This document shows positions 39,995 to 49,960 of a stretch of 64,000 bases of DNA, piece by piece. The DNA lies in contig CAOKFN010000024.1 in NCBI GenBank assembly GCA_948467735.1, positions 3,476 through 67,475 on the forward strand, in the 5' to 3' direction. The translations under genes were made by a program, and so were the position numbers. Source of the stretch: an uncultured bacterium (GTDB lineage: Bacteria > Bacillota > Clostridia > Lachnospirales > Lachnospiraceae). Each line of letters opens with the position of its first letter. Position 1 is the first letter of the stretch. The notes beneath the pieces are model-generated. The model made no database searches. It was not told the DNA's origin and saw only the letters and a list, made by a program, of their open reading frames with translations.

Positions 39995-41230
39995 TCACCG
40001 TGCAGTAAAACAATTCCCTGTACTGTCCGTCAACAATTCCCCGCCGCAGCTATGAACAATGCGTTCCACACTGCGAAGGCCGATACCATGCCCTGCCTGA
40101 TTCCGTCTGTCCGTCTTGACACTATGAAATACTCCTCCCTCTCCTTGGACATTTTTCATGGAATTTTGCACTCGTATATAATAACAATACTCCGTCTCCT
40201 CACATTCCACCGCGATTAATTTCTCCTCCGCCTGCTGTCCCGCCTCCAGCGCATTGTCCAGCAGATTGCCAAGCAAACCGCAGATTTCATTTGGCTTTAG
40301 CAGCAGATTCGTCAAATCGCAGAGAGACAGCTGGACGGAAATGCCCTTCTTTCCGGCTTTCGCCAGCTTGTCCGCCAGCAGGGCGTCCACCACCAAATTG
40401 CCGCTTTTCATGGGCAGAGCCAGCCCGTCCACATCCTCTGCAAAAATACGCAGATAATCCTCCATCTGGGAATATTTTCCTTCCTGCAGCAGCATGTTCA
40501 GCAGCGTAATATGATTTTTTAAATCATGCCAAAGCTCTCTGATCCGCTGATAATGCGTCTCAATGCTCTCCAGATATATCTCGGCCTCCCGTTTTCCGGC
40601 CTCCTCCCGCCGCAGCATCTTTCTCTCCCGCCGCTTCTTTTCATATAAATAATAGGAAAAATAATATGTCAGCAGAACCGCCAGAAGCATTGTCAAAATC
40701 CATGCCGTCAAAAGTCCTGTCCGCCCGATGTCATGGTTTGAAGCCGCCGTATACATAGTTGATCTTGCGGGAATATGCCCCATGCTCAAATCATATATGC
40801 CCAAACCTTGTCCGCCCGAATTGCGTATATCCGAATCCTGTATTCCAAAATCCTGCGTGTCCATACCCTGTACACCCAAATCCCACATGCCCAAGCATTG
40901 TTCGCCCGAATTGCGAGTATCCGAACCTTGTATTCCAAAATCCTGCATATCCGAACCTTGTTCGCCCGAATTGTGAGTATCCGAACCTTGTTCACCTGAA
41001 TTGTGAGTATCCGAACCTTGTATTCCAAAATCCTGCGTGTCCAAATCTTGTATGCCATAGATTGGCATTCGGTCTTTTTCCGGCTGGAATATCGTCATAT
41101 TACACCATATAAGCATGGCAGAAAATAAGAAAAATAAGATAATTCCCACGGTCAATCCGTCCATGTACTGCCAGCCTTTGTTATTCTCTTCTCCGTCACA
41201 TTCCCATTCCGTCTCCTCACAGCAGCTCAT
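39995..41230 (-). CDS. GHKL sensor histidine kinase (AgrC-like) with decapeptide repeats, C-terminus frameshifted
   Basis: About 411 aa from the ATG at 41230; the ATG at 41164, just before the first membrane segment, is an alternative. There are two membrane segments (about residues 25–45 and 174–197). The external loop between them is made almost wholly of nine decapeptide repeats. The kinase part has H-box 'LWHDLKNHITLLN', N-box 'NLLDNALEAG' and G-box 'GHGIGLRSVERIV', as in AgrC-type kinases. The frame stops at 39995 after 'GNCFTAR'. Adding one G to a GGG run would restore a normal ending ('FYCTVRLPKDGG') with a stop at 39960, so the last residues look lost by a one-base deletion. Confidence 0.82.
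   Translation of the reverse strand: MSCCEETEWECDGEENNKGWQYMDGLTVGIILFFLFSAMLIWCNMTIFQPEKDRMPIYGIQDLDTQDFGIQGSDTHNSGEQGSDTHNSGEQGSDMQDFGIQGSDTRNSGEQCLGMWDLGVQGMDTQDFGIQDSDIRNSGGQGLGIYDLSMGHIPARSTMYTAASNHDIGRTGLLTAWILTMLLAVLLTYYFSYYLYEKKRRERKMLRREEAGKREAEIYLESIETHYQRIRELWHDLKNHITLLNMLLQEGKYSQMEDYLRIFAEDVDGLALPMKSGNLVVDALLADKLAKAGKKGISVQLSLCDLTNLLLKPNEICGLLGNLLDNALEAGQQAEEKLIAVECEETEYCYYIRVQNSMKNVQGEGGVFHSVKTDRRNQAGHGIGLRSVERIVHSCGGELLTDSTGNCFTAR
40778..41047 (-). repeat. Nine in-frame 30-bp repeats in the sensor kinase gene
   Basis: 270 bp coding nine decapeptides with consensus G-x-D-x-x-[DN]-[FS]-G-x-Q; examples are GSDTHNSGEQ (twice), GSDTRNSGEQ, GSDMQDFGIQ, GMDTQDFGIQ and DSDIRNSGGQ. The two GSDTHNSGEQ units are nearly identical in DNA, pointing to recent duplication. 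Confidence 0.92.
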
Positions 41231-42021
41231 CCTCCGAACCGGCTCGCCGCCCCTGCGCGCTGCCCTGTCGCTCCCATCCACCGTCCTTCCGCCCATGCAT
41301 ACTATCCTGCCCCATTGCCGCGCCCGCCAGCAGTCCCGCCGCCAAAATTCCCTTGGAAATCAGCATCCCCGCCGCCTGCAGCACTCCCGAACCGCCGCCT
41401 CAATCTGCATTCCCGAATACCTTCTAATCTGCTCCACATTGACCAGAAAACTCTTATGACAGCGCAGAAACCGCTCTCCAAGCTCCCTCTGCGCCTCGTC
41501 CAGACTGCCGTAATAACCATGCTCCTCTGCCGCCGTCACCAAATGAATCTGCCGCCTGTCACTCTCCAAAAATAATATCTGCCGCCTGTCCACGCGCACC
41601 CATTGTCCGCCCGACTTAAAAGAAAAAAACTCTCCGGAAAGCTCCCTCACAACATCCGCAAGCACTTGGGACAGCTTCTCCGTAACCTGACTCTTTAACA
41701 GATACCGAAACGCCCTGACCTCATACCCTGTCTGTACATAATCGATAAAACCTGTGAGATAGACAATCAGCCCCTTCTCTCCCCTCCTGCACAGTTCCCT
41801 TGCCGCCCGAATGCCGTCGTCCGTTCCCTGTTCCATCTGCACATCCAAAAAGAACACATCCGCGGACGCCCCTCTGTCAACGGCCTCCAGCAGCTGCTCC
41901 CCGCTTCCATACCCGTCACTTCCACATCATAATCATGAGCAAAGCTATCCTGTAAAATTTTCTCATGCAGAAATTCTCTGTACCGCGGCTCGTCGTCGCA
42001 GATAATGATTCGCATATTCAC
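41217..42021 (-). pseudogene. LytTR response regulator (AgrA-like), two frameshifts
   Basis: Three pieces in different frames make one regulator. The N-terminal receiver opens MNMRIIICDDEPRYREFLHE. After 'DVEVTG' the frame must shift by one base to continue 'GEQLLEAV' and 'FFLDVQMEQG' (phospho-acceptor Asp). The LytTR DNA-binding domain follows ('FFSFKSGGQWVRVDRRQILFLES', 'FLRCHKSFLVNVEQIRRYSG'). After 'MQIEA' a second one-base shift is needed for 'GVLQAAGMLISKG'. The corrected frame ends at 41217, overlapping the kinase ATG at 41230. 805 bp plus two bases equals 269 codons. Each missing base falls in a G run. Either a decaying gene or a sequencing problem. Confidence 0.8.
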
Positions 42022-42302
42022 TCCTTACTCTATATACGGGAACCGGTGTCCAGCGACAGATATAAGCATTCGCCATACTTTTTCCGGGATTGTATTCGTG
42101 AACATAATCATCTATCATTTCCCGCTCAACACTGCAAAAATGCACTCTCGGCTGTGAGTATAAATTATAGCACATTCCCTGAGAGAAAGGAAGAAACTCA
42201 TTGTCCGAAAGCATGGATTTCTCATGAAATGGATATAGAAATTTTTTAAAAGACTCTTTAGAAAACCTCCTTTACAAAACCTTTATAGAAAGAGCTCCAC
42301 AC
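42022..42302. other. Intergenic region upstream of the response-regulator remnant
   Basis: It contains TATAAT on the minus strand near 42166 without a good −35, and an open frame of about 60 codons with no ribosome site and no family resemblance, which I do not call a gene. With the terminator and sortase tail it fills the 399-bp gap to 42420. Confidence 0.45.
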
Positions 42303-42349
42303 AAAAAGTCTACAGACAGCAAGGATATCTCACTGTCTGTAGACTTTTT
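42303..42349. terminator. Strong bidirectional terminator after the sortase gene
   Basis: AAAAAGTCTACAGACAG, 13-nt loop, CTGTCTGTAGACTTTTT: a perfect 17-bp stem. It closes the pectin surface operon about 70 bp after the sortase stop. Confidence 0.95.
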
Positions 42350-42420
42350 ACTTCCTAACCTGCCTGCTTCGGCTCCATCTCTCGATTTCATCCCTTGCAG
42401 GAAAGGCATATGAAATTCTT

Positions 42421-43308
42421 TTAACGCAGTACGCCCAATACAACAAATCGTTCATCATCGGAATTATTGGTGCAGGTGGAAAGCGTCACAACCTTCTCTC
42501 CCGCAGCCGGAGTTACCGAGCTTTTAAAACAAGACTTTTTCGCCATCTCCGACTTCCAATTGGTAAAATCATCTTCCGTTGAAAAGGTCAGCTGCCATAC
42601 GTCGCTGTCCGAAGTCGTGATAAATCCGGCAAACAGCTCAAGGCTGTACGTATTATCCGGAGTCACCAGCCAAATTCTCGGATGCTCATTGTAGTACTCC
42701 TGCTTTCCATAATTCATCAAGGACGCAAACATAGAGCCGTTCTTCATATTATGTCCGTTGAGAACACTGTTGGAATCCTGAAATCCCTTATCGTTCTGAT
42801 AATCCAGAAATATACTTCCGTTTCTGTTGTTCGTTCTGTTGGCTAAGCGGTACAGGTACTCCTCATTATCTTTCCCCTGTACTACAGGGTAATTGATCAT
42901 GGTTCCCGCACTGTAAATCCAGCCCACAATATCGGGGTTCTGCTGATGCAGGCCGTTGAAATCCACAATGGGCGCACGGTCAACCACCACGGGAGCTTCC
43001 GTAGTCTGCGGTTTTGATGTGGACGCGGGCTGCGTGGTCGGGTTCGCACCCGGCTCCGGCGTCTGAGACGCCGGAGCTTGGGATGACGTACCCGCATCTG
43101 CATTGGGTGTGGGCTGGAGGAGGGTCTCTCCTGCGATCGTGACATATTTCGCCATATCCTCGTATGCCTTATCGCCCTCCGAATATTCCCTCACCACCAG
43201 AAACAACATAACTGCAGCCACTATAATAACGACGCCCAATCCTGCCATCAATGCAATTTCATGCTTTTTAAATTTCACTGAAACTTTTTCTTTTTTTTCT
43301 TCGCTCAT
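42421..43308 (-). CDS. Class B sortase
   Basis: A 295-aa membrane transpeptidase that links surface proteins to peptidoglycan. One N-terminal membrane segment (residues ~18–39), a Thr/Pro/Ser-rich stalk (63–108) and a sortase domain follow. The catalytic triad is visible: His-186 in 'SVLNGHNMKN', Cys-279 in 'VVTLSTCTNNS' and Arg-287 in 'DDERFVVLGV'. 'INYPVVQGKDNEEYLYR' and 'GSIFLDYQN' are typical of class B. It starts 4 bp after the stop of the PL11 lyase gene. This suggests it is the dedicated sortase for the two lyases, which share an unusual sorting signal. Confidence 0.93.
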   Translation of the reverse strand: MSEEKKEKVSVKFKKHEIALMAGLGVVIIVAAVMLFLVVREYSEGDKAYEDMAKYVTIAGETLLQPTPNADAGTSSQAPASQTPEPGANPTTQPASTSKPQTTEAPVVVDRAPIVDFNGLHQQNPDIVGWIYSAGTMINYPVVQGKDNEEYLYRLANRTNNRNGSIFLDYQNDKGFQDSNSVLNGHNMKNGSMFASLMNYGKQEYYNEHPRIWLVTPDNTYSLELFAGFITTSDSDVWQLTFSTEDDFTNWKSEMAKKSCFKSSVTPAAGEKVVTLSTCTNNSDDERFVVLGVLR

Positions 43309-43312
43309 GTTT

Positions 43313-46300
43313 TTATCTGTTCCTGCGGCGCTTTACAACCACATAAGCTCCAACGCTTGCTGCGGCGGCAAGAACCATGGTCCACATCCACAGGAAAACA
43401 TACATATTGTCTCCGGTCTTGCCGGGCGCTGTCTTGTTATCAGACACATCCTCGCCTGTCTCTTCAGGATCGTCGTCCTCCGGTTCATCCGGCTGTTCTT
43501 CAACAACCGGCGTGACCTTGCTCCAGCCGATGGTGAAAGGTGATGCGCTCATGATGGTAAGCTCCAATCCCGCGTCGGTCTTGGTATATTCCTCATTTAC
43601 GATCTCTCCTGCCTTCTGGCCGTTGCAGTTCATGGTAATCAAATGGCTGACAACAAACACATAATCATCTTTGTTAGTGCCTTCCGGATAATCCAGCACG
43701 ATTTTCACACCGGTCTTAGGGAAGTTCTCTTCCGTTGCCGGAACCCATGTCCTGCCTTCATCCAGACTGATTTGTACGGATACTTCTCTTACTTCCGTAT
43801 GCACTTCTCCTTCCACCGTCACATTTGATCCGGAAACCAATGCCTTAAATACTTCCTCAGCCTTTTTCTTCACATCCTCTACGATATGATTTACCAGCTC
43901 TTCCACCGTATTGCATCCGGTCGCGTTCTTCACCTCTTCTGTCATAACAGAGTCCGGAATTTCATCCTTGACCTCAGGCTTCACCATAGGAACCGCGGTC
44001 GGAACCGGTGTGGGTTCGCCGGGTTCGGGTGTAGGCTCGCTCGGTACGGGCGTAGGTTCGCCGGGTTCAGGGGTAGGCTCACTCGGTTCAGGCGTAGGTT
44101 CGCCGGGTTCGGGAGTAGGCTCACCGGGTTCAGGGGTAGGCTCACTCGGTTCAGGCGTAGGTTCGCCGGGTTCAGGTGAAGGATCGGGCTTCTCCTCTCC
44201 CGCCTTTACTACATTCAATGTAGGAACCGGAACCTGCATCAAATCAGTATCATATCCGATATAGAAACCTGCATCGGGAGACTGGTTGTATGCGGAACCA
44301 TTACATGCCATCTGGGCACGATAAGTAGGATCGTGCATCAGGCTGTACAAACGATAGTCCATTACCTCGGTTGAGGTGTAAATGCGGATTGCCGTATTAT
44401 CCTGTGTCCTAAATGCAAGTTCTTCTCTCCAGTCGCCGAAAATATCAGCCTGGAAGCAGGGATTTGCCTTTGTGGTATTGTTGGAATAGCATCCTGTGAA
44501 ATAGTTGGAAGCGTTCATCTTGCCCGTCTCCCAATTCCATGTAGCCCAATAAGGTTCTCCACCGTTTTTGCCATCCACAAATTCTCTTCCCATGTCTCCG
44601 TTAAACCATGCCATATGGTTTACGGAAGAAGGTCTGCTGCCGATTTCGGTTCCATCCGCCGCTCTCAGCATTCCCACATCACTTGTACTCCAAGACTCCA
44701 CTCCTTCATAATTAGGATCAATATCTCCCGCAGCACCGCGGCCTACATCGGCGTCAGCATAAACTTTGTAAATAAACTGACCGTTTGCCGCGTCATGCAT
44801 TTCAACCGCCGCATCATTGGGATGTTCCTCATGCACCATGAAGGCTTCCAATCCGGGATTCTTCAGGTTCATATCAGTAACACGCTCTGCATCTCCGTGT
44901 CCGCCATATCGTTTGCCGTAATCAGATAAAGAATACAACAATTTGCCGTCATTGTCAATAGTTGCGGAACCATATACAACTTCCTGGCAGCCGTCGCCGT
45001 CCACATCCGCTACGGTAAAGCTGTGCGCACCCTGTCCATACAGCGATTTATTCGCTTCGTCCTTGGAATCGCATACCCAATAGGTAACAATCTTCTTATC
45101 AACCACATCAAAAGCCGCAACCACCGCTCTGGTATAGTATCCTCTTGCAAATACCGCATAAAGATTCTCTCCGTCCAAATATGCTGCGCCGGACAGATAA
45201 CGCTCGGAACGTCCACCGTAGCTGTCGCCCCAATCGCCCACTTTTCCTCTCTGCGGAATGTACTCAATGGTATCGAGAGCAATACCTGTTTCACCGTCAA
45301 ATAATGTCAGATAATCAGGTCCTGTGATAATATGTCCCATCTGACTTCCGCTGGTACGATAATCCGTCACTTCTTCGGTTCCGTCAACAGGCGTTCCTGC
45401 TGCGTCAACGGATCCGTCGGCAGTTCTCATCATGACTTCCGCTTTGCCGTCCCCGTCTAGGTCCGCAACCACCGGCTGGGTATAATGCGCGCCTGCACGG
45501 ATATTAATGCCCAGATTAATTCTCCAAAGTCTGGTTCCATCCAGCTTATAACAGTCAATGTATACGGGAGAGGTATAGCCATGCTGGGAATTATCCCTTG
45601 ACATACCATCCCATTTTACAATAATTTCATATTCACCGTCGCCATCCACATCGCCCACATAAGTATCATTGGGTATATATGTATAATCTCCGGTAGAAAG
45701 ATCAATATGGGTTGCATCAATTTCACTGCTCTTGTACTGAGACTTGATATGTTCTTTTGTCAGCTTGCTGTCGTAGTAAGGCTCCGGAACATCCATCTTC
45801 ACTTCCAGATAATCCACGCCCTGCACGGACACTTCTTCACATTTTTCTCCTTCCGTGCCGTCAATTACTACGCTGACCGCATACTTGGAGCTTTCCGTTC
45901 CGTCCACATCAAGGAAGCTGGTATTTTCCTCTGCCGTAAAGGTACGGATTGCCGCGCCGTCACGATACAGAACATAAGATGCATTTTTTGCATACTCATC
46001 TCCGGCCAGTCTCCATCCCACATAAACGCCGCCGTCAACTTTCATTGCTATCAGCGCTCTGTCCAAGTACTCCGCCTGTACATTAAACTGTTTAACAATG
46101 TCAGCCTTAACAAGCTCGCTCGCTGCGGATTTGCCGCCAAGTCCCACTGCCACCACCTTGAAATAACGGACAATATGCGTGGGAAGATTGTACACGAATT
46201 TCGCTTCATTGCTGGTTCCAATCAGTTCATAATCCTCAAGACCCTTGGTCTCATATTTGGTTCCTGCCAGAGAAGTTCTGTCTCTGTCGGACCAGTAAAT

Positions 46301-49300
46301 TTCATAATAAGACGCATTGGGCATCGCATCCCATGTCAGCGTGGTAGATTCCTCTGCCACTTCCACCTGAAGATTTACGGGTGTTTCAGGAGCGGGAACC
46401 TCTGATTTGGCCACATCTGTCGCATCGCCGCGCCCTTTCAAGCCTACTGGTGCCACCTTGAACAACAGCTCCATATGATTCTCAAGGCTGCAGGCATAAT
46501 TTGTATCCGTGGTCTTTCCGGCAAGAGTAAAGCCGTCCAAACCTTCTTTGCCTTCCGCATCGTTCTTATTGATGTAGTAAATTTCATAATACTTTGCGTT
46601 CTCTGCCGCGCTCCATGAAAGGCTGGTTGCTTCCGCCGTCATGCCTGCCACTTTGAAGTCCGCAGGAGCCTTGGGAAGCGCCTCCGCAGAAGTGATAATT
46701 GCCGTTGCTTCGCTTCGTCCGCCCAATCCTGCAGCTACCACCTTATAGCTCTTATCCAAGTGTTTTGCATTCTTGTACTCAAAACTGGTGGTCTTTGAAG
46801 TGCCAAGCAGTTCATATCCATCCAATCCGGTCTCCGCAGCACTGCTCTTATCTGCAGCATAAATTTCATAATAAATTACATTTTCAACAGCATCCCATGA
46901 AAGCGTCACGGAATCCGGCGCTCTGTCGGAAATAACCGCGTTGCCGGGAGTTGCCGGCGCGGGCTTGCTGCTATCTACTATTTCCAGTTCCACATTTGCA
47001 GAAGCAACAGTCTCAAGCCCTTTCTCACTGACGCCTCTCACAAAATAGGTATAGGATTTCAGCGCTTCTATCTGTGTATCTTTAAAAGAAGTGCCCTCTA
47101 CAGTACCAATCTTCTCCGTCACGCCGTCCAGAGTGCGGTATATGTTATAAGAAGTACATCCCAGAGAAGCCTTCCATGTAAGAGATACGCTGACGTCCGT
47201 GTTGTCAAAAGTTCCCTCCACATCTGTGGGGGCATTAATATTAGAAATAATAACGGCGTTCGTTCTTGCGTTTCCGTCAGCGGTTGTGAGAATATTCATC
47301 TGTCCGTCAGATACCGTCACACCCGGAATCTCAATAACCTTAAACGCCTTTACCTCATCTGCACCAATCGTTGCAGACCCCGTATAAGCTTCATTATTCT
47401 CAATCTTAACAGTAGTCGTATTAGCGTATGTAGTTCCTACAACAATCTGAACATTGTAGGTACCGTTAGGAATGTCCACATCAAAACTGCCTTTTGCATT
47501 TCCCAGCAGAACATAATCCGTGTACACATCTGAAGGAATGGAAGAATACGCGCCATTCGCCAGCACGGTCTCACTGCGTCCCTGAAGAGCCGTAACTGTG
47601 GTATTAATTCCATATCCTTTGTCCGCAGAATATCCGTAGTCTTGTAATCCATATTTCTTGCCATTCTTCTTATTGACAAAAATACCCGTCCATCCGTCCG
47701 CAGTCTTTGACCCTTCGATATTGAAGTCAAAATTATATTCCACAGGCGTAAAGACACTGGGATCCACAATGCTTATGTTAAACTCAGCGGAGAATCCTCC
47801 ATAAGAAACCGTGATCACCTGTCCTGCAGCCGCTTTGCTGGAATCAAAACCGGAGATTGTACAATCGGCTGCGGCAATCTCCTTTTTGGCGCCGCTGTCG
47901 TAGATGGCATTCACCACCATTCCGGTATAATCCGCGGCATCATTTAACATATAGGAAAGCTTGTCGGGCTTTTTCGTTACTTCAATCCCTGTAATTACAG
48001 CCTCCTTTACCGTAACGCTAAAGGTACAGGTAACATCCTTGCCATTCTTATCCTGTGCTTTGGCAGTAATGGTAACATCCTTATTTCCTGCGGAAGAAGA
48101 ATCCAGCGCTCCCACTACATAATCATCCGCCGTCAATGTTACCACTGTTGTGCCGTCATCATAAGTTCCCTCTACTACCAGACCCTCCGTACTCACCTCG
48201 GTGTCTCCGACAAAATATTCTGTCTTTGTAGGAGGGGTCTTCACAGCAATGGAAGCTAATTTTACATCATTCACGGTAACATTAAAACTAGTCGCAACCG
48301 CATTATTCTTCTTATTTGTTACCGTAATGTTCTTAGTGCCTGCCGCAGAAGCATCAAAAACACCAAAGTCATAGAGTTCTTTAATAACTTCAAGATCAGT
48401 TAATTCTTTTGTGCTGTTATCACTATAGGTTTCCGTAAGCACCAGACCAGTGAGGTCAAGCTCAGGCGCATTAATCACATAGTTCTGTGTTGTGGGCTGT
48501 GTGGTCACGGCTACGGAACTGAGCGCTATCACGTCTACATTTGTTGTTACATCCATTCCCATGTAACGAATGGTGATTTCTTTACCCTGTGCCGCTGTAT
48601 CGCCAAAATCACTTACCGTATAATCCCTGTCCAATGCCAGATCAGCTAGCTTTACTGTCTCTGACTTTCCAGTAGAATATTCAACAGTAAGCGCTCCTTC
48701 GCCTGGAATAAATTCTTCACCTGCCACCTGAGTTCTTGGCGCCTGTGCCAGAGTAACTGCGGTGACATTTGATACTTTAAAATCACCCAGCCATCTTAAA
48801 GTACCTTTGGTGTTTTGATTCAAATAGAAATCAATATTTTTTATTTCCATGAATTCAAATGTCTGCGATACAGTACCATTAGAATATTTAGCCTCATCCA
48901 AAGCAATCAAATCAGCCTGACTTGCTTTTTTGCCATAAATCCAATTACTCTCATCGGTACTATACGCATCCTTTGATGAATAATATGCCATCTGCACATC
49001 CCATTTCATGACACCATCACTTGTATCATCTAAATAGAATACTGCCTTACCCTTCATCCAAGTGTTTTTGGGAATCTCTTCCTCAACCAATTTAAAGAGT
49101 TTATTTGCATCTTTGGTTTCTCTCTTGTCTGTCAGCCATAATTCATATCCATTTGTTGTCTCATATGCGCCAACAGTGAACAGCGGCTGTTTTGTATCGC
49201 CACTGTTATTACGATTATAGAAAGTTACGGTCTCATTTACCTTTCCGGCAGGCATCAATTCAAATTCAACAACTGCTGTACCACCGGTAATTTCATTTGC

Positions 49301-49759
49301 TAAATTGGCACTGGTAGTTCCACCTGTATTGAATTTTAAAGTTACAGGTTTGCCTTTACAATCCGTAGCAACATCCAATCTGCCATTCCCACCAAGCACG
49401 CCCCCATCATGATTCGGCAGGGTATCCTCTCCCTGCCATGCCAGAATATATGGGCTGTCATTTGATACTCTCGCATCTTGATCACCGCTGAAAGTCGTAA
49501 TATCCTGACCATCCTCAGAAGCCGCATCATTCTGAGTGTCATCAGAAGGTGCATCACCCTCCCCATCATCAGAAGGCGCATCATTCTGGACGTCATCGGA
49601 AGGCGTATCACCCTGATCACCCCCCCCATCCGCTTCATTGGTAATCGGCGTTTCTTCTTCTGCATACACCGTACTCATCGGTGCGGAAGTAAGCGCCATT
49701 GCCGCCGCAAGCGCCAATGCCAGAATTTTGTTCTTTTTCATCAGAACATTTCTCTTCAT
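43313..49759 (-). CDS. Giant cell-wall-anchored rhamnogalacturonan lyase (PL11)
   Basis: A 2148-aa secreted protein. Signal peptide ~1–33; Asp/Ser-rich stretch 34–95; LamG-like domain ~100–345; several bacterial Ig-like domains ~345–700; a β-sandwich (malectin/CBM-like) ~710–880; four fibronectin III-like domains ~880–1290. Next is the PL11 eight-bladed propeller ~1300–1900 with calcium motifs 'YVGDVDGDGEYEIIVKWDG', 'PVVADLDGDGKAEVMMRTADG' and 'VADVDGDGCQEVVYG'. Then come Pro-Glu-Gly-Thr repeats ~1905–1970, a ~110-aa module with 'TIMSASPF', and the anchor 'APGKTGDN', hydrophobic segment, 'KRRRNR'. It should cleave the rhamnogalacturonan I backbone of pectin at the cell surface. Eight G (49620–49627) sit in codons ~45–47. 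Confidence 0.93.
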   Translation of the reverse strand: MKRNVLMKKNKILALALAAAMALTSAPMSTVYAEEETPITNEADGGGDQGDTPSDDVQNDAPSDDGEGDAPSDDTQNDAASEDGQDITTFSGDQDARVSNDSPYILAWQGEDTLPNHDGGVLGGNGRLDVATDCKGKPVTLKFNTGGTTSANLANEITGGTAVVEFELMPAGKVNETVTFYNRNNSGDTKQPLFTVGAYETTNGYELWLTDKRETKDANKLFKLVEEEIPKNTWMKGKAVFYLDDTSDGVMKWDVQMAYYSSKDAYSTDESNWIYGKKASQADLIALDEAKYSNGTVSQTFEFMEIKNIDFYLNQNTKGTLRWLGDFKVSNVTAVTLAQAPRTQVAGEEFIPGEGALTVEYSTGKSETVKLADLALDRDYTVSDFGDTAAQGKEITIRYMGMDVTTNVDVIALSSVAVTTQPTTQNYVINAPELDLTGLVLTETYSDNSTKELTDLEVIKELYDFGVFDASAAGTKNITVTNKKNNAVATSFNVTVNDVKLASIAVKTPPTKTEYFVGDTEVSTEGLVVEGTYDDGTTVVTLTADDYVVGALDSSSAGNKDVTITAKAQDKNGKDVTCTFSVTVKEAVITGIEVTKKPDKLSYMLNDAADYTGMVVNAIYDSGAKKEIAAADCTISGFDSSKAAAGQVITVSYGGFSAEFNISIVDPSVFTPVEYNFDFNIEGSKTADGWTGIFVNKKNGKKYGLQDYGYSADKGYGINTTVTALQGRSETVLANGAYSSIPSDVYTDYVLLGNAKGSFDVDIPNGTYNVQIVVGTTYANTTTVKIENNEAYTGSATIGADEVKAFKVIEIPGVTVSDGQMNILTTADGNARTNAVIISNINAPTDVEGTFDNTDVSVSLTWKASLGCTSYNIYRTLDGVTEKIGTVEGTSFKDTQIEALKSYTYFVRGVSEKGLETVASANVELEIVDSSKPAPATPGNAVISDRAPDSVTLSWDAVENVIYYEIYAADKSSAAETGLDGYELLGTSKTTSFEYKNAKHLDKSYKVVAAGLGGRSEATAIITSAEALPKAPADFKVAGMTAEATSLSWSAAENAKYYEIYYINKNDAEGKEGLDGFTLAGKTTDTNYACSLENHMELLFKVAPVGLKGRGDATDVAKSEVPAPETPVNLQVEVAEESTTLTWDAMPNASYYEIYWSDRDRTSLAGTKYETKGLEDYELIGTSNEAKFVYNLPTHIVRYFKVVAVGLGGKSAASELVKADIVKQFNVQAEYLDRALIAMKVDGGVYVGWRLAGDEYAKNASYVLYRDGAAIRTFTAEENTSFLDVDGTESSKYAVSVVIDGTEGEKCEEVSVQGVDYLEVKMDVPEPYYDSKLTKEHIKSQYKSSEIDATHIDLSTGDYTYIPNDTYVGDVDGDGEYEIIVKWDGMSRDNSQHGYTSPVYIDCYKLDGTRLWRINLGINIRAGAHYTQPVVADLDGDGKAEVMMRTADGSVDAAGTPVDGTEEVTDYRTSGSQMGHIITGPDYLTLFDGETGIALDTIEYIPQRGKVGDWGDSYGGRSERYLSGAAYLDGENLYAVFARGYYTRAVVAAFDVVDKKIVTYWVCDSKDEANKSLYGQGAHSFTVADVDGDGCQEVVYGSATIDNDGKLLYSLSDYGKRYGGHGDAERVTDMNLKNPGLEAFMVHEEHPNDAAVEMHDAANGQFIYKVYADADVGRGAAGDIDPNYEGVESWSTSDVGMLRAADGTEIGSRPSSVNHMAWFNGDMGREFVDGKNGGEPYWATWNWETGKMNASNYFTGCYSNNTTKANPCFQADIFGDWREELAFRTQDNTAIRIYTSTEVMDYRLYSLMHDPTYRAQMACNGSAYNQSPDAGFYIGYDTDLMQVPVPTLNVVKAGEEKPDPSPEPGEPTPEPSEPTPEPGEPTPEPGEPTPEPSEPTPEPGEPTPVPSEPTPEPGEPTPVPTAVPMVKPEVKDEIPDSVMTEEVKNATGCNTVEELVNHIVEDVKKKAEEVFKALVSGSNVTVEGEVHTEVREVSVQISLDEGRTWVPATEENFPKTGVKIVLDYPEGTNKDDYVFVVSHLITMNCNGQKAGEIVNEEYTKTDAGLELTIMSASPFTIGWSKVTPVVEEQPDEPEDDDPEETGEDVSDNKTAPGKTGDNMYVFLWMWTMVLAAAASVGAYVVVKRRRNR
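49620..49627 (-). repeat. Run of eight G in the PL11 coding sequence
   Basis: In the coding strand the run encodes the Gly stretch of 'EADGGGDQGD', right after the signal peptide. Gain or loss of one G would shift the frame of a 2148-codon gene. Confidence 0.95.
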
Positions 49760-49809
49760 CTTTTCCTCCTTTTTAATAAGAAAAAATTTATATCATATCA
49801 CTACGATCC

Positions 49810-49856
49810 GGTGCGGAAAACCGATAAACAGACCAAATTTCGGTTCCCTCCGCACC
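49810..49856. promoter_or_regulatory. Large hairpin between the PL1 and PL11 genes
   Basis: GGTGCGGA plus an inner AACCGA arm pair with TCGGTT and TCCGCACC, giving a stem of about 14 pairs with a small internal loop in the 201-bp gap. There is no long T-run. It may attenuate or stabilise the downstream PL11–sortase message. No clear promoter was seen in this gap. Confidence 0.6.
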
Positions 49857-49960
49857 AAATCCATAGTGAATGATCCTTGTATTACTCTATTTCCTTACTG
49901 CTGTATTACTAACCTGACTGCCTCATTTCCTTACCGTCTCACTGTCCCTTCGGCACGATG

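Noticed and set aside
41963..42214. An 83-codon open frame upstream of the response regulator
   Set aside because: No ribosome site, overlaps the regulator start, and no family resemblance.
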